NCBI RefSeq assembly: GCF_009739465.1 | Contig: NZ_WHOM01000039.1 | Span: 1 to 64,000 of the forward strand | Reading direction: 5' to 3' | DNA length: 64,000 bases | Source: Streptomyces apocyni | GTDB taxonomy: Bacteria > Actinomycetota > Actinomycetes > Streptomycetales > Streptomycetaceae | Shown here: in pieces, positions 42,229 to 51,366 of the stretch | Numbering within the stretch: the first letter of the stretch is position 1 | Layout of the letters: every line of letters begins with the position of its first letter | The notes under the pieces: model-generated | Databases searched by the model: none | What the model was told of the DNA's origin: nothing | Seen by the model: only the letters and a program-made list of their open reading frames with translations | Made by a program: the position numbers and the translations under genes

Positions 42229-44840
42229 TTCGCTGCCACCGCCTTGCCGTCGGCGCCGGTCGCGCCGCGCGTGTACTGGGGGTGGATCAGCCCGACGCAG
42301 GTGTACGGGAGTCCGTCCACCTCCTCGACGGGTACGCCGCGTTGCTCCGCGAGCAGGCGTACGTGGTCGAGGTCGGGCCCGGCGTCACGCTGGGCGAGGA
42401 TCTTCCAGGGGACGCGGCGCAGCAGGACGCGGGTGGTCTCGCCGACGCCCGGCTTGACGAGGTTGACGTCGTGGATGCCGTACTCCTCGCTGATCCGCTC
42501 GACGGCGGCCCAGCCTTCCCAGGTGGGTTCCCTGTCCCCCGCCCGTACCTCCTTGAGCTGGGCGTCCACTGCTTCCGTGACCTCGTCGAAGCAGGCCTCG
42601 ACGGTGTCCAGGAAGTGCCCCGAGACATCCGCTCCCGCGAGTTCGCGGTAGAACTTGGCGCCGTGGAAGTCATCGGGTCCGACCAGGTCGGCGCGGAGCA
42701 CGGTGCGGGATATCAGCCCGGACACGGTGGAGTTGAGGCAGGCGGAGGGGATCAGGAAGTCCTCGCGGGTGCCGTAGACGCGTACGCAGGAACCGGGGTC
42801 GGCGAGTACCGCGATCTCCGGGCGGAAGCCCGCCGCTCCCCCGGCCTTCTCGAACTCCGTGACCGCCTGGGCGAGTTCACGGGTGATGGCACCCTTGCCG
42901 GTCCAGCCGTCCACGAAGACGACGTCGGCCGGGTCGTGGTGGGCGGCGAGCCAGCGCAGGGCGTTGGCGTCGATGCCGCGGCCGCGGACGATGGACACGG
43001 CGTAGTGCGGCAGGTCGAGCCCGTGCCGGTGGGCCGCCCAGCGGCGCATCAGAACGCCGACGGGGGTGCCCGCGCGGGCCAGTGAGACCAGTACGGGGCG
43101 AGGCGTGCGCTCGGCGATGACCGTCTCGGTGACGACGCCGACGGCCTGCGCGATGCGGGCGGCGGAGGTGTCCAGCGCCGCGCGGAACAGCTCCTGGTAC
43201 TGGGCGGTCGGCTGGTACTCGACGGGCAGCGACTCCGCGTAGTGCGCGCCGCCGCTCTGGATGGCCTCCTCGCGCTCCTCGGTCGGCGCCTCCAGTTCGG
43301 CCGCGGAGAGGTCCTGGAGCAGCCAGCCGACCTCGTCGGGCGCGTACGAGGAGAAGGTGGGGCCGCGAAGGGGCTCGGGCAGCATGGCGGGTTCCTGCCG
43401 TTCGGGGACGTGCGAGGGGGTGCTTGGGGAGGTGCTTGAGGGGGCGCTTGAAGAGGGGACGTACGAGGGGATCACGGCCAGCAGGACGTGCTCGGTGTGT
43501 TCGGCGAGCCGGGCCAGCAGCCCGTCGGGGGCGTGCAGTTCGGGGGTGTCGGCGGTGGAGTCGACGACGGCGACGATCGCGTCGAAGCCGCCGCCCGCGA
43601 CGTTGTACGCGTACCGGGTGCCGGGTCCGTCGGCCGGGTTGTCGTGCGCGGGGAAGGTGATGCGGCTGCGGATCGCGTAGCCGGGGTCGTCCACGGCGAG
43701 GACGGGCGAGCGGGTGGTGGTCGAGTACCGCACCTCGGCGTGGTCGCCCAGATGGTCCTCCAGCGCGGCGGCCAGGCGGAGGGGCGCGTACATCAGCTCC
43801 TCGAAGCCGAGTACGAGGACGCGGCGAGCGTCGGCGGGCACGGCGTCGACGACCCGGGCCGCCGTCGCGGGTACCGCGCGCTCCAGGCGCACCCGGTGCG
43901 CGGGCGTGAAGCCGTGCCGCCCGCCGTCGGGCACGGACACGGGCCAGCCCAGGTCGACGCGACTGACAGTGCCACCAGCGGAACCCGAACGCGGTGCGGG
44001 GGCGGGGACCGAAGCCAGATCCGGGGCCGAAGCCGGGACCGGGGCCGAAGCCGTGGTCGGAGCCGGGGTGTCAGGCGTCTCGTGTTCGGCGACCAGGGCC
44101 TGGCCCCTCTCCAGTACGCCCTCCGGCAGCCGGACCGTCCCCGCGGCCGCGGCCACCAGCTCGACGCGCGCGCCAATCTCGGCGGCGAAGTCCGTGAGCC
44201 GGTCCTGGTCCGCGGGGGAGCGCATGTCGACGAGCGCCACGATGACGTACCGCTCGCGCGGGTAGCGCTCGTGCAGGGCGCGGACGGTGTTGAGCACGGT
44301 GTTGCCGGTGGAGAACTCGTCGTCCACGAGTACCAGCGGCCCGTCGCCCGCCAGCAGTGCCGGGTCCTCGGGCAGCAGCAGATGCGAGGTGGCGTGTGAG
44401 TGCGACTCCTCGAAGCCGCCCGCTCGCGCCACGCCGTCGACCTCGCGCCGGGTGGAGTGCAGATACGGGGCGAGGCCGAGCCCGTCCGCGACGCAGTGGC
44501 CGAGTCCGGTGGCGGTCTCCGCGTAGCCGAGGACGACGGCGTGGCGGGCCTGATCGTCGCCCAGCAGTGCGCGGACCCGTACGCCGAGGTCGTGCCCGGC
44601 CGCCCGTACCACCGAGGGCCGCTGCGGCACATGCTTGCCGAGCACGTTAGAGACGAGCAGATGCGCGCGCTTGGGGTTGCGGCGCAGCGCGAGTCCCAGC
44701 AGCTCGGGCAGTCGCGCGTCGCCGACCAGCTCGACGCCCAGTCGCTGGGCGACCCACGTCCCGGACCACACCACGATGTTGGATTCCTTGTCGTTCGCGT
44801 TTGCGTTGGCGTTCACGATCACGTTCACGTCGGCGTTCAT
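42225..44840 (-). CDS. PRTase-TRSP-StiP-PELOTA fusion protein (Ter stress system)
   Basis: An 871-residue fusion. The N-terminal third is a phosphoribosyltransferase (PRTase_2: LVLVDDEFSTGNT, PRPP loop, about 168-180). Next is a TRSP-like domain (GGRHGFTPAHR to about residue 470). From M486 (MLPEPLRGPTFSSYAPDE) the StiP-type cysteine-protease/PRTase-like domain follows, ending in a PELOTA-like RNA-binding segment (VDGLPYTCVGLIHPQYT). These are normally separate genes of predicted Ter-dependent operons; here they are one frame with a Ser/Pro linker. An internal start at 43385 with AGGA upstream could give a second, StiP-only product. An N-terminal Asn-rich stretch from a repeated codon is odd. 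It overlaps neighbours by ATGA at both ends. Confidence 0.85.
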   Translation of the reverse strand: MNADVNVIVNANANANDKESNIVVWSGTWVAQRLGVELVGDARLPELLGLALRRNPKRAHLLVSNVLGKHVPQRPSVVRAAGHDLGVRVRALLGDDQARHAVVLGYAETATGLGHCVADGLGLAPYLHSTRREVDGVARAGGFEESHSHATSHLLLPEDPALLAGDGPLVLVDDEFSTGNTVLNTVRALHERYPRERYVIVALVDMRSPADQDRLTDFAAEIGARVELVAAAAGTVRLPEGVLERGQALVAEHETPDTPAPTTASAPVPASAPDLASVPAPAPRSGSAGGTVSRVDLGWPVSVPDGGRHGFTPAHRVRLERAVPATAARVVDAVPADARRVLVLGFEELMYAPLRLAAALEDHLGDHAEVRYSTTTRSPVLAVDDPGYAIRSRITFPAHDNPADGPGTRYAYNVAGGGFDAIVAVVDSTADTPELHAPDGLLARLAEHTEHVLLAVIPSYVPSSSAPSSTSPSTPSHVPERQEPAMLPEPLRGPTFSSYAPDEVGWLLQDLSAAELEAPTEEREEAIQSGGAHYAESLPVEYQPTAQYQELFRAALDTSAARIAQAVGVVTETVIAERTPRPVLVSLARAGTPVGVLMRRWAAHRHGLDLPHYAVSIVRGRGIDANALRWLAAHHDPADVVFVDGWTGKGAITRELAQAVTEFEKAGGAAGFRPEIAVLADPGSCVRVYGTREDFLIPSACLNSTVSGLISRTVLRADLVGPDDFHGAKFYRELAGADVSGHFLDTVEACFDEVTEAVDAQLKEVRAGDREPTWEGWAAVERISEEYGIHDVNLVKPGVGETTRVLLRRVPWKILAQRDAGPDLDHVRLLAEQRGVPVEEVDGLPYTCVGLIHPQYTRGATGADGKAVAAK

Positions 44841-46015
44841 TCGCTCTGCCCGGCCGGGGCGCGACCAGCAGTGAGGAGCTCCACGAAGCTGACGTCGGCG
44901 TGCGCGACGCCGAACACCTCCGCACGCCGCATGGTCCGTTCGGCCCAGGCGCGGTGCGGCTTCACCTCGTTCATCTTGTTGGTGTACGTGGAGCGCAGCA
45001 CCCCGCCGCCGTCCTGCCCCGGGCGCAGGATGTCCTGGGCGTCGCTGAACTCCTCATGGCTGACCACCGACAGCGCGTGCACCGGCAGCACATGTGAGGG
45101 GTGGATACAGGTCTTGCCCTGGAGGCCGTTGGCGCGGTCGAGCTCGATCTCGCGGAGCAGTCCGTCGATGTCGTGCTCGATGAGCGCGGCCCGCAGCTCC
45201 TCCGCCCGGCCGGAGAAGGGACTGGCGCGCAGTTGGGGCTTGAAGATCCGCTCCTGGGTACGGAAGTACTCCCAGACGGGTCCGGTCACCGTGAAGCCGG
45301 TGCCGTCGGCCCGCCCCAGCACGTTGACCACGTCCCCGATCGCCGAGGCCACGATGTTGACGTCGTACGCGGTCATGTGCGGCGGTCGGCGCAGTCCGTA
45401 CGCGGAGCAGAAGTCGGTGACGCCGAGGCGCAGGGCCAGTACCCGCTCGCGGTACTTGTCGACGGTGCGGGCGATTCCGGCCAGGACCTCGCCGCGGGTC
45501 TCCAGGTGGAGCAGTTCGGGTGATTCCAGTACGGGCATGGCGAACAGCCGCTGCCCACTGGCGGCCTCCGCCGCGGTGAGCGCCTCCAGGAACAGCACGC
45601 CCCGCTCCTCGGTGAACTTCGGCAGGACGAAGCCGGACAGCAGTCTGACGGCGGGGCCAAGCCTGCGGACGAGGTCGGATATCTGTGCGGGCTCGCGCAC
45701 CCGGATGAACAGCAGGGGGAGCTCGGACGGGCCGCCGTCGGCCAGCGCGGTGAGCTGCCTGACCAGGTTCTCCTCGGCTTCCACCACCTCGGAGTCGTCG
45801 ATAGAGTCCTCGAGGCAGAGCACCATCGAGACCACCCCCGCGCGGGCTTGGCGCAGGATGTCACGGACCATCCGGGGCCGGGTCGCCGGACTGTACAGGG
45901 TGGCGCCCAGGGCCATGGCGAGCAGGTTCGCCGGGTCGTCGGCGGTGAACTCGCACGGCTCCACATGGAACAAGCGATTCCGAACCTCAGGCGCGAGATG
46001 CCCGAAATGACGCAT
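44837..46015 (-). CDS. HpcH/HpaI-type CitE-like lyase of the Ter operon
   Basis: A 392-residue TIM-barrel protein of the citrate-lyase beta / HpcH-HpaI family: LYSPATRPRMVRDI, VVSMVLCLEDSI (metal- and CoA-binding strand), VRQLTALADGGPSELPLLFIR, FVLPKFTEERG, ETRGEVLAGI. It makes or breaks a C-C bond next to a carboxylate. In Ter clusters a CitE-like enzyme is proposed to act with the PRTase and HAD phosphatase on a common metabolite. The ATG at 46015 follows GGGGAG. It is the first gene of a three-gene operon read leftward. Confidence 0.87.
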   Translation of the reverse strand: MRHFGHLAPEVRNRLFHVEPCEFTADDPANLLAMALGATLYSPATRPRMVRDILRQARAGVVSMVLCLEDSIDDSEVVEAEENLVRQLTALADGGPSELPLLFIRVREPAQISDLVRRLGPAVRLLSGFVLPKFTEERGVLFLEALTAAEAASGQRLFAMPVLESPELLHLETRGEVLAGIARTVDKYRERVLALRLGVTDFCSAYGLRRPPHMTAYDVNIVASAIGDVVNVLGRADGTGFTVTGPVWEYFRTQERIFKPQLRASPFSGRAEELRAALIEHDIDGLLREIELDRANGLQGKTCIHPSHVLPVHALSVVSHEEFSDAQDILRPGQDGGGVLRSTYTNKMNEVKPHRAWAERTMRRAEVFGVAHADVSFVELLTAGRAPAGQSE

Positions 46016-46250
46016 GTGACTCCCCGTGTTGGCCAGGCGGCCGGATCGAACCGCCTGGTTCCGGACTGATTCCGGACTAGATGCAGCCGGTAATAGTACG
46101 TAGGGGCGTAGGCCATCGGTTCCCCTCGGTACGTGAAGTTCCGGTAACCGCGACGGGTCGGGGAGCTGTGCACACCGTGGTCGTGGGTCCGAGTGGGTCC
46201 GAGTGGCCCCCGCGTTGTCCCTGCCGGTGCCGGGAAGGCAGGATGACGCC

Positions 46251-47165
46251 ATGACGCACGCCATGCTGAAGGGGTCGAACGTCCCGCTGAAGGCCACGGC
46301 GGTCCGTGCCGTGCTGCGCTGGACCCCGGGGCCCGAGGCTCCGGATGTCGATGTCGACGCGTCGGCGCTGCTGCTGTCCGCCGACGGCCGGGTGCGCTCC
46401 GACAAGGACTTCGTCTTCTACAACCAGCCTCGGCATCCCTCGGGCAAGGTCTGGCGGCTCGGCAAGAAGCGGCTGGCCGACGGGCTCACCGACACCGTCC
46501 AGGTGGACCTGGCGGGGCTCGACGCGGAGGTGAGCCGGGCCCTGATCGTCGCCTCGGCGGAGGACGTCGCCTTCCGGCATGTACGGGAGCTGCGGATCTC
46601 GCTGTACGACGCGGCGACGGCCGTGGACGGCGAGCCGTACGCGTACTTCGACGTGAAGCCGGAGACGGGCGCCGAGACGGCGTTGATCTGCGGTGAGCTG
46701 TACCGGCGCGGGGATACCTGGAAGTTCCGGGCGCTGGGCGAGGGGTACGCGAACGGCCTGGTCGGGCTGGCCACGGACTTCGGTATCTCGGTCGACGACT
46801 CCGAGGGCGCCGAGGACGCCGACTCCGAGGGCGCGGACCACGGCGCCGACGCGGCCGACAGCGGCACCGGCACCGGCGGCGGCGGCGAGGCTGACGCGGG
46901 CGCCGCCCAGCCGGACGCACCGCGGCGCGTACCGGAGCAGTCCGCGGCCACCCAGCCGCATGCCCCGCAGCCACCGCCACCCCAGCCCGCCCCCGCACAG
47001 CCAGCGCAGCCCGCCTACGGCTACCCCCAGCCCGTGCCAGCCCCCGTCGCCGCCCCGCCGCAGCCCGCGTACGGCTACCCGCAGCCCGTCACCGGCCCTC
47101 CGCCAGCGGCACCCGACCCGGGCTTTCGGCTCCCCCCACAGGGACCGCAGTTCATCGGCCGCTAG
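46251..47165 (+). CDS. terD: TerD-family protein with Pro-rich C-terminal tail
   Basis: A 304-residue protein. Residues 1-185 are a TerD fold (MLKGSNVPLKATAVRAVLRW; VDVDASALLLSADGRVRSDKDFVFYNQ; LRISLYDA; TALICGELYRRGDTWKFRALGEGYANGLVGLATDFGISV). The Ca2+-binding loops are less acidic than in the other two TerD copies of this window, so Ca2+ binding may be weaker. A disordered Glu/Asp then Pro/Ala/Gln/Tyr-rich tail (GYPQP repeats) follows. It is divergent from the CitE-HAD operon, a position that suggests shared regulation. Confidence 0.88.
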   Translation: MTHAMLKGSNVPLKATAVRAVLRWTPGPEAPDVDVDASALLLSADGRVRSDKDFVFYNQPRHPSGKVWRLGKKRLADGLTDTVQVDLAGLDAEVSRALIVASAEDVAFRHVRELRISLYDAATAVDGEPYAYFDVKPETGAETALICGELYRRGDTWKFRALGEGYANGLVGLATDFGISVDDSEGAEDADSEGADHGADAADSGTGTGGGGEADAGAAQPDAPRRVPEQSAATQPHAPQPPPPQPAPAQPAQPAYGYPQPVPAPVAAPPQPAYGYPQPVTGPPPAAPDPGFRLPPQGPQFIGR

Positions 47166-47166
47166 C

Positions 47167-47197
47167 GGGCGTCTCCCCCCTGGGGCGTCTCCCCCTG
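47167..47197 (+). repeat. Direct repeat after the TerD stop
   Basis: GGGCGTCTCCCCCCTG and GGGCGTCTCCCCCTG lie in tandem, one base after the TerD stop codon. Confidence 0.55.
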
Positions 47198-47214
47198 GGC
47201 GGAAGCAGCGGCCG

Positions 47215-47961
47215 CTACCGCTCCCCCGACCTGGCCTTGTACCCCCTCCCCCACTGAAGCCCCCAGCCGTACAGCCGGTCGAGCTCCGCCTGGAAGCCAT
47301 AGACGAACCTCACCTGGCGGTGCACGGTCAGCTCGCCCTTGACGTTCTCCAGCGAGAACACCGCGCAGGAGCGGGCCTGCGGCGCGCGCTCGTCGAGGTC
47401 TATCTCGATCCGTGGGCCGTTGCTCGGGTAGAGCGTCATCTTGGCGTGCGTACGGTCGAACGCCGGAGTCTGGTCGTAGATGTAGACAAAGAACAACAGC
47501 CGCTTGATGGACTCGCGCTGGTCCAGGTTGACGTAGATCGTCTCACCCGATGGCGAGCCGAACCGGTCGTCTCCGCTGAGCTTCACATACGGCGCGTCGT
47601 TGAGGTCGCCGAGGAAGTTGCCCAGCGGCTGTACGACGCCTTTGGCGCCGTCGGTCAGCTCGTAGAGGCAGCCGATGTCCAGGTCGACGTTGACGACGCC
47701 CTGGGTGTGCGCCTGTACGACCTCGGGCTGGAACATCTTGAGCGGGTTCTGCAGCAGCTTGCCGCCCTGCCGGGACCTGCCCTCGATGTCGGACGTACGC
47801 ATCCGCCAGGAGAGGTTGACGCGCAGATTGCCGTTGGCGGCGCCCTGTTTGTTCAGGGACACCGACGGACTGCGTTTGGTGAGTTCAATGCAGTTGGTCG
47901 CGGCGCTGCCGGACTCGAACTGCGCGCTTCGGCCGCGTAACAGCCCTTCCCAGAAGGCCAT
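47215..47961 (-). CDS. TerA-like tellurium resistance protein
   Basis: A 248-residue protein with a TerD-superfamily fold in its second half: VNLDQRESIKRLLFFVYIYDQTPAFDRTHAKMTLYPSNGPRIEIDLDE. The N-terminal third (CIELTKRSPSVSLNKQG, then NLRVNLSWRMRT) resembles TerA. TerA and TerD proteins are thought to bind Ca2+ or metals and assemble at the membrane with TerC in stress (tellurite, H2O2, phage). The ATG at 47961 lies downstream of a GGGGGCAGG sequence. A strong hairpin separates it from the DUF475 gene upstream, so it has its own promoter or relies on read-through. Confidence 0.8.
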   Translation of the reverse strand: MAFWEGLLRGRSAQFESGSAATNCIELTKRSPSVSLNKQGAANGNLRVNLSWRMRTSDIEGRSRQGGKLLQNPLKMFQPEVVQAHTQGVVNVDLDIGCLYELTDGAKGVVQPLGNFLGDLNDAPYVKLSGDDRFGSPSGETIYVNLDQRESIKRLLFFVYIYDQTPAFDRTHAKMTLYPSNGPRIEIDLDERAPQARSCAVFSLENVKGELTVHRQVRFVYGFQAELDRLYGWGLQWGRGYKARSGER

Positions 47962-47989
47962 GCCTGCCCCCAATACCGACAACGGTGAA

Positions 47990-48023
47990 GGGGCGGCCCA
48001 AGGCTCGCGCCTTAGGCCGCCCC
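47990..48023 (-). terminator. Hairpin terminator after the DUF475/TerC gene
   Basis: The 15-base arms GGGGCGGCCCAAGGC and GCCTTAGGCCGCCCC have one mismatch and a 4-base loop. It follows the stop at 48053 by 30 bases on the minus strand. Confidence 0.75.
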
Positions 48024-48052
48024 GCACAGAGCGTTCCGCATTTATCCCGGGA

Positions 48053-49210
48053 TCACACCCCGGAGGACACTTCGGCCTTTCGGTCCGGACTCGGCCCCTC
48101 GCCCTCGTCCTCCCCGGCCGCGGCCAGTGCGCGATTGCGGCGCACCGACGACCAGAACGACCAGAAGATCAGGGTGACGCCGATCAGGCCGGTGATGAGC
48201 TCGTGGATCTCGTGCTGAATCGTGATCATCAGGATGACGGCGAGCGCGCCGATGGCGTAGTGCGCGCCGTGCTCCAGGTAGACGTAGTCGTCCAGGGTGC
48301 CCTGGCGGACCAGGTAGACCGTGAGCGACCTGACGTACATGGCGCCGACGCCGAGGCCGATCGCCATCAGCACGATGTCGTTGGTGATGGCGAAGGCGCC
48401 GATGACTCCGTCGAACGAGAAGGACGCGTCCAGGACCTCCAGGTAGAGGAACATGAAGAACGCGGCCTTGCCGGAGAGCGCGATCACCGAGACCTGCTTG
48501 CCCTTGCGCCTGGCCTCTTCCTCCACCTCGTGCTCGTGTTCCTCGGCTTCCTCGAGTTTGTTCTCGAAGAAGCCGGAGAGCCCGCCCACGATCATGTACG
48601 TGATGAGTCCAGCGATTCCGGAGAGCAGCACCGTGCCGGACTTGTCGACGTGCGCTCCGCCGTGCTGGTGGGCGTTGACCGCGAAGGTCATGGACGTGAC
48701 CAGCAGCACGATCAGCGCGACGCAGGGGGCCAGCATGTCGACGCTGCCCAGCTTGGCCAGCGGGCGCTCCAGCCAGCCGAGCCACTTGATGTCCCGGTCT
48801 TCGAAGATGAAGTCCAGGAAGATCATCAGCAGGAACATGCCACCGAACGCGGCGATGGCCGGGTGCGCGTCGGTGACGTACTGCTGGTAGGCATCCGCGT
48901 CATTGATCGCCAGGTCGACCGCTTCGATCGGTCCGAGCTGGGCGCTGATCGCGACGATCACCACGGGGAAGACGAGTCGCATACCGAACACGGCGATCAG
49001 GATGCCGATGGTGAGGAAGATCTTCTGCCAGAAGGCATTCATCTTCTTCAGGATTCCGGCGTTGACCACCGCGTTGTCGAAGGACAGCGAGATCTCGAGG
49101 ATGCAGAGGATCGCCACGATGCCAAAGGCTTCCCACCCCCCGATGAACACCGCTGCGACCAAGCCGATCGCGGTCACCGCGAACGACCAGCCGAAGGTTT
49201 TCAAGATCAC
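48053..49210 (-). CDS. TerC-superfamily membrane protein (DUF475)
   Basis: A 385-residue polytopic protein. EISLSFDNAVVNAGILKKM in the first half and LDASFSFDGVIGAFAITND in the second carry the conserved acidic Asp residues of TerC/Alx. Between them lies a hydrophilic His/Glu loop (EEAEEHEHEVEEEARRKGK), a likely metal-binding segment. About nine transmembrane helices are visible. In Ter systems TerC is the membrane partner of TerD proteins; related Alx/TerC proteins export Mn2+. The start is GTG at 49210. It is 89 bases downstream of a TerD gene on the same strand and probably co-transcribed. Confidence 0.88.
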   Translation of the reverse strand: MILKTFGWSFAVTAIGLVAAVFIGGWEAFGIVAILCILEISLSFDNAVVNAGILKKMNAFWQKIFLTIGILIAVFGMRLVFPVVIVAISAQLGPIEAVDLAINDADAYQQYVTDAHPAIAAFGGMFLLMIFLDFIFEDRDIKWLGWLERPLAKLGSVDMLAPCVALIVLLVTSMTFAVNAHQHGGAHVDKSGTVLLSGIAGLITYMIVGGLSGFFENKLEEAEEHEHEVEEEARRKGKQVSVIALSGKAAFFMFLYLEVLDASFSFDGVIGAFAITNDIVLMAIGLGVGAMYVRSLTVYLVRQGTLDDYVYLEHGAHYAIGALAVILMITIQHEIHELITGLIGVTLIFWSFWSSVRRNRALAAAGEDEGEGPSPDRKAEVSSGV

Positions 49211-49299
49211 TGGCTACCCCATCGATGGTTACGTGCGGGGTCTTCCCCGCACCGCGCTCGGCCGCGAAACCCGGCCACCGGGCCGAGTCTGGCCTGGTG

Positions 49300-49875
49300 T
49301 TACGAGACGTTGACTCCGAAGTCTAGAGCGATGCCGCGCAGACCCGACGCGTACCCCTGCCCTACGGCCCGGAACTTCCACTCGCCGCCGTAGCGGTAGA
49401 CCTCGCCGAAGATCATCGCGGTCTCGGTGGAGGCGTCCTCGGAGAGGTCGTAGCGCGCCAGCTCCAGGCCGTCGGCCTGGTTCACCACGCGGATGAACGC
49501 GTTGGCCACCTGGCCGAAGGTCTGGCCACGGGTGTCGGCGTCGTGGATGGAGACCGGGAAGACGATCTTGTCGACGTTGGCCGGGACTTTGGAGAGGTCG
49601 ATCAGGATCGACTCGTCGTCACCGTCGCCCTCACCGGTGATGTTGTCACCGGTGTGCTCCACGGAGCCGTCCGGGCTCTTGAGCTGGTTGTAGAAGACGA
49701 ACCAGTCGTCGCCGAGTACCCGCCCGGCGTTGCACAGCAATGCGCTGGCGTCCAGGTCGAAGTCGGCTCCGGTGGTGGAGCGTGCGTCCCAGCCGAGCCC
49801 GATCATGACCTGCTTGAGGTCGGGTGCGGCCTTGGAGAGGGAGACATTGCCTCCCTTGGCGAGCGTGACGCCCAT
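49300..49875 (-). CDS. terD: TerD-family Ca2+-binding stress protein
   Basis: A 191-residue TerD protein. It has the tellurium-resistance fold: [42 protein letters not shown], then the acidic loop [33 protein letters not shown], and the closing [22 protein letters not shown]. The acidic loop and DFDLDAS bind Ca2+ in studied TerD proteins. It resembles the next TerD gene along its full length, so the two are recent duplicates. It probably forms a unit with the DUF475/TerC gene downstream. Confidence 0.93.
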   Translation of the reverse strand: MGVTLAKGGNVSLSKAAPDLKQVMIGLGWDARSTTGADFDLDASALLCNAGRVLGDDWFVFYNQLKSPDGSVEHTGDNITGEGDGDDESILIDLSKVPANVDKIVFPVSIHDADTRGQTFGQVANAFIRVVNQADGLELARYDLSEDASTETAMIFGEVYRYGGEWKFRAVGQGYASGLRGIALDFGVNVS

Positions 49876-49917
49876 GTGCGGTTTCCTCCCCGGTGGATGG
49901 CGTTGCGGTGTCGACCG

Positions 49918-49952
49918 CGTCCGGCGCCGCACTCGGTGTGCGGCGCCGGACG
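49918..49952 (-). terminator. Terminator between the two TerD genes
   Basis: Perfect 15-base arms (CGTCCGGCGCCGCAC and its complement) with a 5-base loop lie 25 bases after the upstream TerD stop. It probably isolates the first TerD transcript from the second. Confidence 0.8.
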
Positions 49953-49976
49953 ACAGGCAGTAAAAGGACGCTCAGC

Positions 49977-50552
49977 TCAGACGTTGACGCCGAAGTCCTG
50001 CGCGATGCCGCGCAGGCCGGAGGCGTAGCCCTGGCCGATGGCGCGGAACTTCCACTCCGCGCCGTTGCGGTACAGCTCACCGAAGACCATGGCGGTCTCG
50101 GTGGAGGCGTCCTCGGAGAGGTCGTAGCGGGCCAGCTCGGCGCCGCCCGCCTGGTTGACCACGCGGATGTACGCGTTGCGCACCTGGCCGAACGACTGCT
50201 GGCGGGACTCGGCCTCGTAGATCGAGACCGGGAAGACGATCTTATCCACGTCGGCCGGGACACCGGCGAGGTTCACCTTGATGACCTCGTCGTCGCCCTC
50301 GCCCTCACCCGTGAGGTTGTCACCGGTGTGCTCGACGGAGCCGTCGGGGCTCTTCAGGTTGTTGAAGAACACGAAGTTCTGGTCGTTGGCGACCTTCCCC
50401 GCGGTGTTCGTCAGCAGCGCGCTGGCGTCGAGGTCGAAATCACCACCGGTGGTGGTGCGGGCGTCCCAGCCGAGACCGACGATGACGGCGGTCAGGCCGG
50501 GGGCCTCCTTGCTCAGTGAGACGTTGCCACCCTTGCTGAGGCTGACTCCCAC
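49977..50552 (-). CDS. terD: TerD-family Ca2+-binding stress protein, second copy
   Basis: A 191-residue TerD with [42 protein letters not shown], the loop [14 protein letters not shown] and the same closing motif. It is a clear duplicate of the gene ending at 49300. The start is GTG at 50552. Two near-identical TerD genes in tandem are usual in Streptomyces. The terminator between them suggests separate transcripts that may respond to different stress. Confidence 0.93.
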   Translation of the reverse strand: MGVSLSKGGNVSLSKEAPGLTAVIVGLGWDARTTTGGDFDLDASALLTNTAGKVANDQNFVFFNNLKSPDGSVEHTGDNLTGEGEGDDEVIKVNLAGVPADVDKIVFPVSIYEAESRQQSFGQVRNAYIRVVNQAGGAELARYDLSEDASTETAMVFGELYRNGAEWKFRAIGQGYASGLRGIAQDFGVNV

Positions 50553-50659
50553 GGGTCCTCCCTTGTGTGATGTCGAGGGCCGGGCCCCCGGTAGTGCGTG
50601 TGCATTCGGATCAACGATCCGATCCTAGTGACCGGTTCCCGCCCGAGACAGAATCCGGG

Positions 50660-50737
50660 CCGGATCAGGGCCTTATCAGGGCTGGATCAGGGCCGTGTCA
50701 GGGGCTGGACCAGGGTTGGACCAGAGCTGGATCAGAG
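50660..50737 (-). repeat. 11-bp tandem repeat at the ahpE stop
   Basis: About seven degenerate copies of CTGGATCAGGG run from the stop of ahpE (50732-50734) away from it. On the minus strand TGA or TGG/TGT variants recur every 11-12 bases, starting with the real stop. Confidence 0.7.
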
Positions 50738-51190
50738 CGAGCTGAGCGCCTTGACGTAGTCGCTCAGGTCACGGGCGTCCGGGAGGCCGTTGACGACGGT
50801 CCACTGGATCGCGCCCTCCTTGTCGATGATGAACGTGCCGCGCACGGCGCAGCCCTTGTCCTCGTCGAAGACGCCGTACGCGCGCGAGACCTCGCCGTGC
50901 GGCCAGAAGTCGGACAGCAGCGGGTACTCAAGACCCTCCTGCTCGGCGAAGACCCGCAGGCTGAACGGCGAGTCGTTGGACACCGCCAGCAGCTGCACGT
51001 CGTCGTTGACGAACTTCGGCAGTTCGTCGCGCAGCGCGCACAGCTCACCCGTGCACACGCCGGTGAAAGCGAACGGATAGAAGAGCAGCACCACGTTCTT
51101 CTCGCCACGGAAGTCCGAGAGCCGCACGGTCTGGCCGTGCTGGTCCTTCAGCTCGAAGTCCGGGGCCTTGGTGCCAGCTGCGATCGCCAT
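50732..51190 (-). CDS. ahpE: Peroxiredoxin (AhpE-like)
   Basis: A 152-residue thioredoxin-fold peroxidase. The peroxidatic Cys is C46 in PFAFTGVCTGELC, in the PxxxT/SxxC motif; C51 follows in the same helix, and VNDDVQLLAVSNDSPFSLRVFAEQEG is the usual central part. It reduces H2O2 and organic peroxides with mycothiol/mycoredoxin or a thioredoxin. The name rests on similarity and on the neighbours: in mycobacteria ahpE lies near a DUF3052 gene and aceE, as here. The ATG at 51190 begins the first strand. Confidence 0.88.
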   Translation of the reverse strand: MAIAAGTKAPDFELKDQHGQTVRLSDFRGEKNVVLLFYPFAFTGVCTGELCALRDELPKFVNDDVQLLAVSNDSPFSLRVFAEQEGLEYPLLSDFWPHGEVSRAYGVFDEDKGCAVRGTFIIDKEGAIQWTVVNGLPDARDLSDYVKALSSL

Positions 51191-51298
51191 GAATACGCGT
51201 CCCTTCAGCGGAGCGGACCCTGTGGCCGTGTCCGTTGGACCACAGGGGTGAGTCCGCCCCACCCTACGCATCGCGCGGCGTGTCCGGGGGGACAGGGC

Positions 51299-51332
51299 GG
51301 AGCCCCCGCCGACCGAGGTCGGCGGGGGCTCC
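51299..51332 (-). terminator. Terminator after the DUF3052 gene
   Basis: Perfect 15-base arms GGAGCCCCCGCCGAC and its complement with a CGAG loop, 35 bases past the stop on the minus strand. It separates this gene from ahpE. Confidence 0.8.
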
Positions 51333-51366
51333 GGAGCGGGTGGGCCCGCGGGGCGCGGGCGGCGGC

